Origin: Brevibacterium pigmentatum
GTDB taxonomy: Bacteria; Actinomycetota; Actinomycetes; Actinomycetales; Brevibacteriaceae
Assembly: GCF_011617465.1 (NCBI RefSeq)
Contig: NZ_CP050153.1
Coordinates: forward strand, 1,736,001 to 1,800,000
Length of the DNA: 64,000 bases
Direction of reading: 5' to 3'
In this document: in pieces, positions 18,677 to 27,326 of the stretch
How the letters are laid out: every line of letters begins with the position of its first letter
Position numbering within the stretch: position 1 is the first letter of the stretch
The notes under the pieces: model-generated
Seen by the model: the letters and a program-made list of their open reading frames with translations, nothing else
The model's database searches: none
What the model was told of the DNA's origin: nothing
Made by a program: the position numbers and the translations under genes

Positions 18677-19372
18677 TCAGTCTTCGGGGGCATCCTCGGT
18701 GGTGGTCGTCGGCTTCGACCGGGGGCGGAGTTCGACGATGAAGGCCGGAAGGAGCGCTTGGGTGATCGGACCGATCCCCAGCGCATAGAGGACCGTGCCG
18801 ACGCCGACGACTCCGCCGAGCAGCCAGCCGATGGCGACGACGCTGACTTCGATGAGGGTGCGCACCAGCCGGATCGACCGACCGGTCACGCGGGAGAGGC
18901 CTGTCATCAGTCCATCGCGCGGGCCCGGCCCGAATTGGGTTCCGATGTACATCGCCGAGGCGGCCCCATTGAGGACGACGCCTGTGACCATGAGCGCGAT
19001 GTTCCATCCGAGTTCCTCCGGTCGGGGCAGGAACAGGCGGGTGAGGTCGAGTGCGGGGCCGACGAGGAGCGCGTTGAGGATCGTGCCGATGCCCGGCTGC
19101 TGGCGCAGGGGGATCCAGATGAGCAGTACGAGGAACGCCAGAATGGTGACGATGGTCCCGAAGGTCAGCGGCACTTGGTTCTTGATGCCTGAGTGGAGGA
19201 CGTCCCAGGGCATCATGCCCAGTCCCGCGTTGACCATCATGGCCATCGAGGCGCCGAAGAGGTAGAGGCCGAGGAGCAGCTGGGGGAGGCGTATCCAGAG
19301 TCGTCCGCCGCGCAGCTGCGCGATGGGGCCGACATTGGCCAGCTGTCGTTTCGGTGCTCTCATCGTGGTCAT
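18677..19372 (-). CDS. YczE/YitT-type membrane protein
   Basis: A 231-residue membrane protein with about five or six helices: LLLGLYLFGASMAMMVNAGLG near the N-terminus, then PWDVLHSGI, the signature of this group. The C-terminus is polar. Function unknown. The frame is open to 19774, but that extension crosses the divergent MocR gene; the ATG at 19372 begins the conserved part. YczE-like genes are often paired with a MocR regulator, as here, which suggests control by that regulator and perhaps a link to vitamin B6 or amine metabolism. Confidence 0.8.
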   Translation of the reverse strand: MTTMRAPKRQLANVGPIAQLRGGRLWIRLPQLLLGLYLFGASMAMMVNAGLGMMPWDVLHSGIKNQVPLTFGTIVTILAFLVLLIWIPLRQQPGIGTILNALLVGPALDLTRLFLPRPEELGWNIALMVTGVVLNGAASAMYIGTQFGPGPRDGLMTGLSRVTGRSIRLVRTLIEVSVVAIGWLLGGVVGVGTVLYALGIGPITQALLPAFIVELRPRSKPTTTTEDAPED

Positions 19373-19397
19373 CCGGTGGCTTTCTGTGCTCTGAGGT

Positions 19398-19463
19398 AGT
19401 GGTCCTCTCATTCTGACCGAAATTGGTCTTGCGTGAAATAGCCACTTGCAGGAAAGTGGTCCT
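19398..19463. promoter_or_regulatory. Repeated TGGTC motifs in the yczE/mocR divergent gap
   Basis: AGTGGTCCT occurs at 19398-19406 and 19455-19463, 57 bp apart. ATTGGTCTT at 19422-19430 is a third related copy, and GACC at 19415 with GGTC at 19425 forms a small dyad. CCACTT/AAGTGG flank another at 19442-19459. Spaced direct repeats fit MocR dimer binding; this is a sequence-based suggestion. Confidence 0.45.
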
Positions 19464-19477
19464 ATGGAGGTCGGATC

Positions 19478-20956
19478 ATGAGCACAGTGGCCCTCGGAGC
19501 GAAACGTCTGGCCAGTGTCATCGGGGACGGCCCGTGGAAGACACCGGCCTTCGAATCCCTGGCGGCGGCCGTGGCCGCAGCGATCACGGACGGACGTCTG
19601 CCGGTCGGTGCCAGACTGCCGAGCGAACGGGAGCTTGCCGTGGCCGTGGGCGTGTCCCGGACGACGACGGGCCGGGCCTATGCCCACCTGCGAGAACAGG
19701 AATTCATCGTCACCCGACGCGGTTCCGGCAGCGTCGTCCAGCTGCCCAGCGTCCCCGGCGGCCGCATCGACCACCTGCTCTCACCTGCCGGCGCCGACGA
19801 GGCGGAGATCGACCTCACCTGCACGGCACCGGTCGCGGCGCCGGACATCCTTGGCGCCTACGACCGGGCACTGTCACGTCTGGGTGCCTACCTCCCGGGC
19901 ACCGGTTACTATCCGTCCGGGCTTCCGGTGCTGCGCGAGATCATCGCCGACCGCTACACCAGGCGGGGCGCACCGACCGACCCCGACCAGATCCTCATCA
20001 CCTCCGGGGCCCTCGGCGGGGCGGCCATCGCCGTCCGCGCCCTCCTCGACGGGGCCGCGCGCCTCGGCGGGACTCGGTCGACCTCGCGAGTGCTCGTCGA
20101 AAGCCCCACCTACCCGAATGCGATCGCCACACTCGAAGGCGCGGGTGCGAGTCTCGTGACCTACCCACTCGAGTTCGGGCCCCAGGGGCACCATTGGGAC
20201 ATCGACGCCATGGACCAGCTCATGGGGCAGATGCGTCCGCGCAGCGCCTATCTCATCCCCGACTTCCACAATCCGACCGGCGCCCTGCTGCGCGAAGCTC
20301 AACGCAGCGATCTCGCGGAGGTTCTGAGGCGGCATCGAGTCGTGCCCGTCTTCGACGAATCCCTCGTCGAACTGGGGCTGGAGGAGGGGCCGACGCCAAC
20401 TCCGATGTCTGCCCTGATCTCCGACTCGGTGACGGTGGGCAGCGTGAGCAAGATCTATTGGGGAGGGCTGCGCATCGGATGGATGCGCATTCCCCGCCAC
20501 CGGGTGGACCACTTCGCGTCCTCCCGACTCGGACTCGATCTGGGAGCGCCGGTTCTCGAACAGCTCGTCACGGTCGAACTCATGGCCAACCACGAGGCGG
20601 TCGTCGCCGAGTGCCGCACTCGGCTCAGAGCCGCCCGTGACATGCTCGCCGCGCAGGTGAGGTCATGGGTGCCCGAGTGGAAGTTCATCGTCCCCTCCGG
20701 TGGTATGGCGCTGTGGGCCGAACTGCCGGAGGCGCGGTCCGGGGTGCTCTCGATCGCTGCCAGGAACCACGGACTCCGCCTCGTCGCCGGGCCGAACTTC
20801 GCTCCGGCCGGTGGACTCGATCGTTGGGTGCGCCTGCCCTATACGGTGACGGAGACCGAACTGGAACAGGTCGGGCCCAGGTTGGCCGCTGCCTGGGAGG
20901 AGGCGAAGTCGATGGCTGGACGGGGACCGACCAGTCGGGCCCGCATCGTGGCGTGA
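19478..20956 (+). CDS. MocR-type regulator (GntR HTH plus aminotransferase fold)
   Basis: A 492-residue protein. Residues about 25-95 are a winged GntR HTH: GARLPSERELAVAVGVSRTT then AYAHLREQEFIVTRRGSGS. The remainder is a type I aminotransferase fold that binds PLP: YYPSGLPVLREIIADRYTRRG, PDFHNPTGALL near residue 265, and VGSVSKIYWGGLRIGW near residue 325 with the Lys expected to hold PLP. Such proteins (PdxR, GabR, YczR) sense PLP or amines. The neighbours, a YczE-like protein on the other strand and a PLP-homeostasis protein downstream, fit a YczR-like role. Confidence 0.88.
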   Translation: MSTVALGAKRLASVIGDGPWKTPAFESLAAAVAAAITDGRLPVGARLPSERELAVAVGVSRTTTGRAYAHLREQEFIVTRRGSGSVVQLPSVPGGRIDHLLSPAGADEAEIDLTCTAPVAAPDILGAYDRALSRLGAYLPGTGYYPSGLPVLREIIADRYTRRGAPTDPDQILITSGALGGAAIAVRALLDGAARLGGTRSTSRVLVESPTYPNAIATLEGAGASLVTYPLEFGPQGHHWDIDAMDQLMGQMRPRSAYLIPDFHNPTGALLREAQRSDLAEVLRRHRVVPVFDESLVELGLEEGPTPTPMSALISDSVTVGSVSKIYWGGLRIGWMRIPRHRVDHFASSRLGLDLGAPVLEQLVTVELMANHEAVVAECRTRLRAARDMLAAQVRSWVPEWKFIVPSGGMALWAELPEARSGVLSIAARNHGLRLVAGPNFAPAGGLDRWVRLPYTVTETELEQVGPRLAAAWEEAKSMAGRGPTSRARIVA

Positions 20957-20997
20957 ACACCACGTGCAGGGGCGGAGAACCTGAGTACGATGAAAAT

Positions 20998-21777
20998 ATG
21001 GGAGACGACAGCGGACTCAGTCATGATGAACAGTATTCGACGGCGACGACCGTTGAGGAGTTCCGATCCAATATCGCCGAGGTGGAGCGCCGGATCGCCG
21101 CTGCCGCCGAACGCGCCGGCCGGGAACGGACCGAGGTCGAACTGCTGCCCGTGAGCAAAACCGTTCCCCAGGAGCGCATCCGCCTGGCCGTGGCCGCCGG
21201 CTGTGCGAAATTGGGCGAGAACAAGGTGCAGGAAGCCCACCGCAAATCCGAGGAGATGGCCGATCTCGACATCAAATGGGCCGTGATCGGGCACCTCCAG
21301 TCCAACAAAGCCAAGGACGTGGCGAAGTTCGCCGGCGAATTCCAAGCTCTCGACCGGCTCAAGGTTGCCCGAGCACTCGATCGCCGGCTCCAGGCGGAAG
21401 GCCGCAGCCTCGACGTTTACGTCCAGGTCAACACCTCCTCCGAAGACTCCAAATTCGGCATGCCGCCGGAAGAGCTTCTCGGCTTCCTCAGAGAACTGCG
21501 ATCGTTCGACTCCCTCAAGGTCCAGGGCCTGATGACCTTGGCCATCTTCTCCTCGGACATCGACCGCGTCCGTCCCTGCTTCGAGCTGCTGCGCGGTCTG
21601 CGCGACCAGGTCCGCGAGGCCGATCCGGATCTCCTCGGCCCGGGCCGGCTGTCGATGGGCATGTCCGGTGACTTCGAGGTCGCCATCGAAGAGGGAGCAG
21701 ACTGCGTGCGCGTCGGTCAGGCCATCTTCGGCAGACGGGCGCTGCCGGATTCCCACTACTGGCCCGAAGCTGACTGA
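20998..21777 (+). CDS. YggS-family pyridoxal phosphate homeostasis protein
   Basis: A 259-residue protein of the YggS/PLPBP family, a single TIM-barrel domain that binds PLP without known catalysis and keeps B6 vitamers and amino acid pools in balance. The PLP Lys is in LLPVSKTVPQERIRLA near residue 55. GENKVQEAHRK, WAVIGHLQSNKAK and LSMGMSGDFEVAIEEGADCVRVGQAIFG are all family signatures. The ATG at 20998 comes 41 bp after the MocR stop; the open frame further upstream shadows that gene. It may be cotranscribed with the MocR gene, which adds to a local PLP theme. Confidence 0.93.
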   Translation: MGDDSGLSHDEQYSTATTVEEFRSNIAEVERRIAAAAERAGRERTEVELLPVSKTVPQERIRLAVAAGCAKLGENKVQEAHRKSEEMADLDIKWAVIGHLQSNKAKDVAKFAGEFQALDRLKVARALDRRLQAEGRSLDVYVQVNTSSEDSKFGMPPEELLGFLRELRSFDSLKVQGLMTLAIFSSDIDRVRPCFELLRGLRDQVREADPDLLGPGRLSMGMSGDFEVAIEEGADCVRVGQAIFGRRALPDSHYWPEAD

Positions 21778-21791
21778 TCGGGCCATCCGTC

Positions 21792-22817
21792 GTGCCTGCT
21801 CCTCGTCCGCAGTCCGGACGTGACACACCCCGTGTGCAGGAGAATGCGGACGCCGTCCGCAGCTCCTCGGTGCAGACGCTCTGGTGGTTCGGCGGCGCTG
21901 TACTCGGGGTTATCCTCGGTGTCGGTGTCTCCGGTTTCGCCGCACTGGCCGAAGTAGCACTGACCCCGTGCCTCATCGGCCTGCTCTTTCTCACGTTCCT
22001 CGACATCCCCTTCGATTCGGGGCTGCGCGCGGTGCGCGACCTGCCTCTTCTCGCCGTGACGGCAGCTGTGAACTTCCTCATCGTCCCACTGGTCGTCGCC
22101 GGTCTCATCGCCGTCTTCGACATCGCCGATCCGCTGCTGCCTGCCGTGCTCATCGTGCTGCTGTGCCCGTGCATCGACTATGTCATCGCGTTCACGCGCG
22201 CTGCCGGGGGTGCCGCAGATCGGCTTCTGATGCTCACTCCCGTGCTCATGATCGCCCAACTGGTGTTGCTGCCGGTGATGCTGTGGGCGGTCTCCGGAGG
22301 TCGGCTCAGCATCGATCTGCCTGTTCGCCCGCTGGTCGGCGCGCTGGTGCTGTTCATCATCATTCCGCTCACTGCCGCAGTCATCGTTCGTCTTCTTGCC
22401 CGCCGTGCTCCACGACTGGGACGGCCTCTCGCCGCGACCACACGTCTGATGGACCCGGTCATGGCGCTGACCCTGCTCGTCATCACCGCCTCCGTCACCC
22501 CGCTGATCGCCGGATCTGCCGGACAGCTGGGGACCGTGGCCGTCGTCTTCGCGCTCTTCGCCGTCGTCATGATCATCATCGGTTGGATCGTCACCCGCGT
22601 GTCCTGCCTCGGTCCCCGGCGATCTCGCGCCGTGATTCTGTCCGGCGCCACACGCAATTCCCTGGTCATGCTTCCGATCGTGCGTGCGATCACCGGTGAG
22701 GAGATCGGTCCGGCAGGCGTCGTGACACAGACCCTCATCGAACTGCTCGTGCTCATCGTCCTCGTCCGCGTGCTGCCTCGTCTGGTGCCCGATACTGCCG
22801 TGACCGAAAACCGCTAG
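21792..22817 (+). CDS. ACR3/BASS-type transporter (arsenic-resistance-like)
   Basis: A 341-residue membrane protein with about ten helices of the bile acid:sodium symporter superfamily that includes ACR3 arsenite exporters. The helix-4 region LLCPCIDYVIAFTRAAGGAADRLL has Cys residues and the polar break typical of this superfamily, and VILSGATRNSLVMLPIVRA resembles the late helix-9 motif. Arsenite, another anion, or an organic acid is possible. No ars regulator or reductase is nearby, so arsenic export is uncertain. The start is GTG, 14 bp after the YggS stop. Confidence 0.72.
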   Translation: MPAPRPQSGRDTPRVQENADAVRSSSVQTLWWFGGAVLGVILGVGVSGFAALAEVALTPCLIGLLFLTFLDIPFDSGLRAVRDLPLLAVTAAVNFLIVPLVVAGLIAVFDIADPLLPAVLIVLLCPCIDYVIAFTRAAGGAADRLLMLTPVLMIAQLVLLPVMLWAVSGGRLSIDLPVRPLVGALVLFIIIPLTAAVIVRLLARRAPRLGRPLAATTRLMDPVMALTLLVITASVTPLIAGSAGQLGTVAVVFALFAVVMIIIGWIVTRVSCLGPRRSRAVILSGATRNSLVMLPIVRAITGEEIGPAGVVTQTLIELLVLIVLVRVLPRLVPDTAVTENR

Positions 22818-22849
22818 TAATCGGTCTTCTCTGCGCGGACAATAGAACT

Positions 22850-24307
22850 ATGTTCACGTCCGACCAGTGCTATCAGGCAGTCACCTCCCGGGACCGACGC
22901 TTCGACGGGATGTTCTTCACCGCGGTGCGCACGACCGGGATCTTCTGCCGGCCGTCCTGTCCGGCGCGGACGCCGCGGCGGGAGAATGTGGACTTCTTCG
23001 TCACGGCCGCGGCCGCGGCAGACGCCGGATTCCGGGCCTGCCGCCGGTGCCGTCCTGACGCCAGTCCGAATTCCCCGCAATGGGACACCCGCGGAGACAT
23101 CGTAGCGCGAGCCATGCGCCTCATCCGCGACGGTGTCGTCGATCGCGGGGGAGTCGACACCCTCGCCGCGGAACTCGGCTACAGCACTCGTCAGCTCGGG
23201 CGCCTCATCCATGCCGAACTCGGCGCCGGACCCCTGGCGCTGGCGCGCGGGGAACGGGTCCGGACCGCACGGACGCTCATCGAAGCCACCTCGATGCCGA
23301 TGAGCGACATCGCCTTCGCCGCCGGCTTCTCCAGCATCCGCCAGTTCAACGACACCTTCCGCGCGATGTACTCGATCAGCCCACGGCAGCTGCGCAGAGC
23401 GGGTGCCGAGCATGCGGTGGCCGAGGAACTCGTCCTCAGACTGGCCTACCGGCCGCCGTTCGACTTCGACCATCTGCTCGAGTACCACGCTGTGAGAGCC
23501 GTGGAGGGGATCGAGCACATCTCGGACGGCGCATATACTCGATCGATGCGGTTGGCTCACGGTCCCGCAGTGATCACGGTGCGGCAAGGGGCGGGGGAAT
23601 TCGTCGACTGTCGTCTCCGGCTGGCCGATACTCGTGATCTCGGAAGCGCGGTCGCTCGGGTCCGGCGCCTCCTCGATCTCGATGCCGACCCCGAGGCGAT
23701 CGCCGAGACGTTGAGATCCGCGGGCCTGGATCGTCTGGTCGACGAGTATCCGGGAATCCGTTCGCCGGGCCACAGCGACCCCGTCGAACTCGCGTTGAGG
23801 ACCGTGCTCGGGCAGCAGATCTCTCTGGCCGCAGCCCGAACTCATCTGGAACGCCTCGTCGCAGGAGCCGGAGAATCGCTGCCGAAGGAGCTCAGCCTCG
23901 CTGGAGTCGACCGGGTCTTTCCCACGGCCGAGGCGATTGCCGCAATACCCGCGTCGGACTGGGCTCTGCCGGCCAGCCGGAAACGGACCATCCACGCCCT
24001 GTCGGTCGCTTTGGCCGATGGCAGTGTGGACCTCGGCGCCGGCAGCGACCGCGAGGACGCGAGCCGGAATCTCCTGGCACTGCCCGGAATCGGGCCGTGG
24101 AGCAACGGCTATATCCGCATGCGCGCGCTCGGCGATCCCGATGTCTTCATGGACTCCGACCTCGGCGTCAAGAAGGCTCTCGCCGATCTCAACGAAGCCT
24201 CAGCAGTCGCCGGTGATTGGAAGGAGATCGCGATGAAATGCAGCCCCTGGCGCTCGTATCTCACGCACCTCCTGTGGGCTCATCACGCTCGCAGCGCAGA
24301 AACCTGA
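22850..24307 (+). CDS. Ada-like regulator fused to AlkA DNA glycosylase
   Basis: A 485-residue multi-domain alkylation-response protein. Residues 1-75 are the Ada zinc domain, with the four zinc Cys at 33, 37, 64 and 67, which accepts methyl groups from DNA phosphotriesters. Residues about 85-185 are an AraC-type HTH (MSDIAFAAGFSSIRQFNDTFR). The rest is AlkA: an N-terminal beta domain (RPPFDFDHLLEYHAVRAVEG), then the HhH glycosylase with LALPGIGPWSNGYIRMRALGDPDVFMDSD, the catalytic Asp near residue 430. It would excise 3-methyladenine and activate repair genes, likely including the OGT gene 58 bp downstream. Confidence 0.93.
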   Translation: MFTSDQCYQAVTSRDRRFDGMFFTAVRTTGIFCRPSCPARTPRRENVDFFVTAAAAADAGFRACRRCRPDASPNSPQWDTRGDIVARAMRLIRDGVVDRGGVDTLAAELGYSTRQLGRLIHAELGAGPLALARGERVRTARTLIEATSMPMSDIAFAAGFSSIRQFNDTFRAMYSISPRQLRRAGAEHAVAEELVLRLAYRPPFDFDHLLEYHAVRAVEGIEHISDGAYTRSMRLAHGPAVITVRQGAGEFVDCRLRLADTRDLGSAVARVRRLLDLDADPEAIAETLRSAGLDRLVDEYPGIRSPGHSDPVELALRTVLGQQISLAAARTHLERLVAGAGESLPKELSLAGVDRVFPTAEAIAAIPASDWALPASRKRTIHALSVALADGSVDLGAGSDREDASRNLLALPGIGPWSNGYIRMRALGDPDVFMDSDLGVKKALADLNEASAVAGDWKEIAMKCSPWRSYLTHLLWAHHARSAET

Positions 24308-24365
24308 ACGTGACACCGAACGAAACTGACGACCGTTGACTCACCTATACGAAGGACACACAGAC

Positions 24366-24941
24366 ATGACCACGTCGACTCAGACAAACACCCCATCCGA
24401 CGCCACACCGGAACTCAACGCCACGATCGAGCTGCCGGACGCCTCGGCGCCGGTGTACACGACGATCCTCGACACGGAACTGGGGCCGACCCTGCTCACC
24501 TCCGACGGCGCCCACCTGACGGGTCTCTACCTGGAGGTCTCCGAAGTGATCGATGCTCGGCTCGGCCGAGCGTTCGGCGTCGAAGCGACCCCGGAAGATG
24601 ACCTGGAGATATTCCACCGTGCCGAGGCGCAGCTGGGGGAGTACTTCGCGGGCCAGCGCACGCAGTTCGATCTGCCGTTGGCGGCGAAGGGAACCGAATT
24701 CCAGCGCTCCGTGTGGCAGGCACTGACCCAGATCCCGTACGGCAGCACCGCAGGCTACGGAGAACTGGCCGAGATGTTGGGACGGCCGGGTGCGGCGCGT
24801 GCCGTGGGCGCCGCCAACGGAAAGAACCCCATCAGCATCATCGTTCCCTGCCACCGCGTCATCGGCGCGGACGGATCTATGACCGGCTACGCATGGGGAG
24901 AGGAGAAGAAGCGAGCCTTACTCACCCTAGAATCCCCCTAA
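24366..24941 (+). CDS. ogt: Methylated-DNA--protein-cysteine methyltransferase
   Basis: A 191-residue suicide enzyme that moves the methyl group from O6-methylguanine to its own cysteine. The active-site PCHRVIG has the acceptor Cys at residue 162. [41 protein letters not shown] holds the HTH with the Arg finger. The ATG at 24366 has GAAGGA nine bases upstream; an in-frame TTG at 24336 has none. It follows the Ada-AlkA gene, completing a small alkylation-repair operon. Confidence 0.94.
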   Translation: MTTSTQTNTPSDATPELNATIELPDASAPVYTTILDTELGPTLLTSDGAHLTGLYLEVSEVIDARLGRAFGVEATPEDDLEIFHRAEAQLGEYFAGQRTQFDLPLAAKGTEFQRSVWQALTQIPYGSTAGYGELAEMLGRPGAARAVGAANGKNPISIIVPCHRVIGADGSMTGYAWGEEKKRALLTLESP

Positions 24942-24944
24942 TTA

Positions 24945-25000
24945 CTACCTGGCGGCGGCCCAGATACCTGGCGCGAGGTTGCTGGGCCGCCGTCAGGTAG
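24945..25000. repeat. Long 19-bp inverted repeat
   Basis: CTACCTGGCGGCGGCCCAG at 24945-24963 and its complement at 24982-25000 pair over 19 bp with one mismatch, around an 18-nt loop. The loop repeats TACCTGGCG from the left arm. It lies 3 bp after the ogt stop, so it can end that transcript; the length and repeated segment are more than a simple terminator needs. Confidence 0.7.
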
Positions 25001-25003
25001 CAA

Positions 25004-25038
25004 GAAGGGCCGGGATCCTTATCGGATCCCGGCCCTTC
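25004..25038 (-). terminator. Perfect 15-bp hairpin after tRNA-Ala
   Basis: GAAGGGCCGGGATCC and GGATCCCGGCCCTTC pair perfectly over 15 bp around a TTATC loop. It starts 5 bp beyond the 3' end of the minus-strand tRNA-Ala and is therefore its likely terminator; it could also act on transcripts from ogt. Confidence 0.8.
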
Positions 25039-25043
25039 GGCGG

Positions 25044-25116
25044 TGGAGGTAAGGGGATTCGAACCCCTGACCTTCTCCATGCCATGGAGACGCGCTACCA
25101 ACTGCGCCATACCCCC
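25044..25116 (-). tRNA. tRNA-Ala, anticodon GGC
   Basis: On the minus strand a cloverleaf with acceptor GGGGGTA/TACCTCC, D arm GCGC-type, anticodon stem TCTCC/GGAGA with loop ATGGCAT (anticodon GGC), and T arm AGGGG/CCCCT around TTCGAAT. The discriminator is A. CCA is not encoded. Confidence 0.95.
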
Positions 25117-25325
25117 GCTTGCCTGAACAATATTACCCAGGTGTGGGTGGGAGACCAAATCGGCGGAGAGTGACGCTCGCCACATGGCATGACGCTGTTG
25201 GAAATCCGGTGGTGAAGTGCTCATCTCGGGCCGCTCCACCCACACCAATGGTTGCTCCACGGCCCGAGTCCGATGAACTCGGGCCGTGGCGAGTCGGCTG
25301 CTCGAGGAGGACTCTCCACAGCGGC

Positions 25326-25553
25326 TCAGATGAATGGCCGGACCTGGCTGAGGTAGCGCACGATGTCCCGTTCGCGCTGTTCGCGCACACGCTGTTCGCG
25401 AGCGTGTGCGCGCAGACGAGCCTGTTGGCGTCGGGCTGCCTTGAGGCGACGGGTTTCCGCGGTTGGGGCCGGGCGGCGAGCCCACCGGATGAGCTTCATT
25501 CCGGTGGTCAGGGCCCAGCGGCGTGGATAGGTGAATGGGAATGTGGTCGACAC
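25326..25553 (-). CDS. Small very basic protein, function unknown
   Basis: A 75-residue ORF rich in Arg, Ala and Gln. It starts at a GTG with AGGAAG about 5 bp upstream (VSTTFPFTYPRRW) and ends with a long predicted basic helix (RRLKAARRQQARLRAHAREQ) and DIVRYLSQVRPFI. Third codon positions are almost all G or C in this frame, which supports coding. The frame is open upstream to 25856, but that part has AT-rich third positions and no start signal. The basic helix could bind nucleic acid or a membrane; I do not recognise the family. Confidence 0.5.
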   Translation of the reverse strand: MSTTFPFTYPRRWALTTGMKLIRWARRPAPTAETRRLKAARRQQARLRAHAREQRVREQRERDIVRYLSQVRPFI

Positions 25554-26419
25554 AATTCTTCCTCGTGGTTTTCGGGCAGGGGATATCCGCAAAACGGCAG
25601 GAGGTATCCCGGAATGACGGTGAGATAAACAGATTCCGAAAATGCCGTCTAATGACAATGGATCACCCGAAAAAGGGTGCAATTGACAAAGGCGGGTAAT
25701 TGTCATTGTTGCAATGGGCCAAAGAGATGACTGACTCATTGAAATGGCAACGGAATCCGGAGAATCTTTGAAGCCGGTATGGCCGGAGGTCAGGGAGAAG
25801 GCACACGATCGAACGGTGCGCGGACGCGATGACCGCCGGTCAGAGACCGAACTCAAAGATGTCGGCGTGATGTGACCGGATCAGGATTGGCTGCTGGCGG
25901 CGCTACAGCGCCGAAGAGCATGCTGGGATGATCTGGACACGTGCCGGACGTGAAGAATGCCGGGTATCAGGCAACCGGTGGCTCAGAGGACAACGGTGGC
26001 CGGAAGCCAACCGGTGGAAAAGACGTAAGAGACGGCTGTGTCAGCCGACGAGTCCTTGTCCGCCAATCGGGCAGGCAGCATTTTCATGCCAAGCCGGTCG
26101 AAGGTCGGGGCCTGCAAGAAAGTTCATCATCGTCACTGCTCTCCTTTCATGGTCGTGGATCTCGTGGGGACGGCGTCAACGTCCGCTATTGTCAGGGTGC
26201 AATCAGGGTGATGTCTGCGAATCCGTAATTGCACTGTCGAATTTAGCACAGCTTTCAATGCTTGTGGGAGTTTTGTTCATTATTTTCCCAAATAGTTCCA
26301 CTTCGTCTGTGCGTGCTTGAAAAGGAACTCTCGAAATCGTCAGGTCGATGCTCTGTTTGCGCCGACGTAGAATCGGGAGAGACGAGCATCAGTCGGACAC
26401 GAAGCTTCAGGAGTTGAGA
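25554..26419. other. AT-richer gap with no firm gene
   Basis: About 870 bp with lower GC than its surroundings and no ORF of convincing codon bias, apart from the candidate 31-codon ORF listed separately. It contains GGCGCT/AGCGCC (25899-25912) as a small dyad. It must hold the promoters of the universal stress protein gene (plus strand) and of the small basic protein gene (minus strand). I see nothing else in it. Confidence 0.5.
26041..26136 (-). CDS. Candidate 31-residue ORF with a strong ribosome-binding site
   Basis: On the minus strand AAAGGAGAG is followed after 4-5 nt by GTG, then two in-frame ATGs and a short ORF (MMNFLAGPDLRPAWHENA...) ending in TGA. The site is one of the strongest Shine-Dalgarno matches in the window. 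The peptide has one Cys, one Trp and no clear signal or membrane segment. It may be a small protein or leader peptide, or a chance match. No family is recognised. Confidence 0.22.
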   Translation of the reverse strand: MTMMNFLAGPDLRPAWHENAACPIGGQGLVG

Positions 26420-27325
26420 ATGTCAGAGACCGCCACCGCCAGACGTCTGGTCGTCGGATACATCGCCACGGATCGGGGCCGGGACGCGATCTCACTGGCC
26501 ATTTCGATCGCGCGGTCCATCGAAGTCGAACTCGTGGTCGCCATCGTCCGTCCGGAATCCTCGACGATCCTCGCCGGCAGCGCCGTGCCGAAGGACGGCG
26601 CCGGGATCGTGGCTCAGCAGATCGACGACTGGCTCGACGAAGCCCTGGCCCTCATCCCCGATGACATCCGCGCCAGAGGGTCGATCCACATCGCCTCGAA
26701 CGAGTCAAAGGGCCTCATGGAGGTGGCTGAGAAGGAAGGCGCCCTGGGCATCGTCATCGGTGCACGGGCCACGACCCTCATGCGCCAGCTGCGCATCGGC
26801 ACGGTCGCCTCGTCCCTGCTGCACTCGTCGTCGGTGCCGGTCGTGCTCGCCCCGTCGGGCAGGTCCGATATCGGACCGATCTCGCGCGTGACCGCACTCT
26901 ACGGTGCTCGGCCCGGTGCTGCGTCAGTCATCGGCGCCGCCATCGAATCGGCTGTCGGACTCGGAGTCGACCTCAGACTGCTGTCGCTGATCGAGAACGA
27001 CGGCCTGTACGACGACGAAGTCGCCGAGATCACCGAATTCGCCGAACAGTACGGGGGAGCGGTCGTGGCAGACCAGGCATCGGAGATGCTGTCCTCGGGA
27101 CGAGCGGCGGTGAGAACGAAGGCCGGTGCTGATATCGAAGAGGCGGCCGAGACCATCGACTGGCAGCCCGGTGACCTCGCATTCATCGGCTCGAGCCGCC
27201 TGGGCCGCGGCGGCAAGGTCGCCATCGGCGCGCGAGCCCGCCGACTGCTGCGCATTCTGCCCGTCCCCGTCGTTGTCGTACCCCGCCGGGCCGTCACCCG
27301 ACTGCAAACGGCCGAATCCGACTGA
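26420..27325 (+). CDS. Universal stress protein with two Usp domains
   Basis: A 301-residue cytoplasmic protein made of two tandem Usp folds. The first covers about residues 8-145 (LVVGYIATDRGRDAISLAISIA to GALGIVIGARATTLMRQLRIGTVASSLLHSSSVPVVLAP) with a G-x2-x9-G-S/T-like ATP-binding end. The second, about 155-290, ends with GDLAFIGSSRLGRGGKVAIGARARRLLRILPVPVVVVP. Tandem Usp proteins in actinomycetes bind ATP and respond to stress or stationary phase. The ATG at 26420 has CAGGAG six bases upstream. The hydrolase gene begins two bases after its stop. Confidence 0.88.
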   Translation: MSETATARRLVVGYIATDRGRDAISLAISIARSIEVELVVAIVRPESSTILAGSAVPKDGAGIVAQQIDDWLDEALALIPDDIRARGSIHIASNESKGLMEVAEKEGALGIVIGARATTLMRQLRIGTVASSLLHSSSVPVVLAPSGRSDIGPISRVTALYGARPGAASVIGAAIESAVGLGVDLRLLSLIENDGLYDDEVAEITEFAEQYGGAVVADQASEMLSSGRAAVRTKAGADIEEAAETIDWQPGDLAFIGSSRLGRGGKVAIGARARRLLRILPVPVVVVPRRAVTRLQTAESD

Positions 27326-27326
27326 G

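Noticed and set aside
25119-25628. A 169-codon plus-strand open frame after tRNA-Ala
   Set aside because: It starts within the region just upstream of the tRNA, has no ribosome-binding site and lies opposite the better supported small basic ORF.
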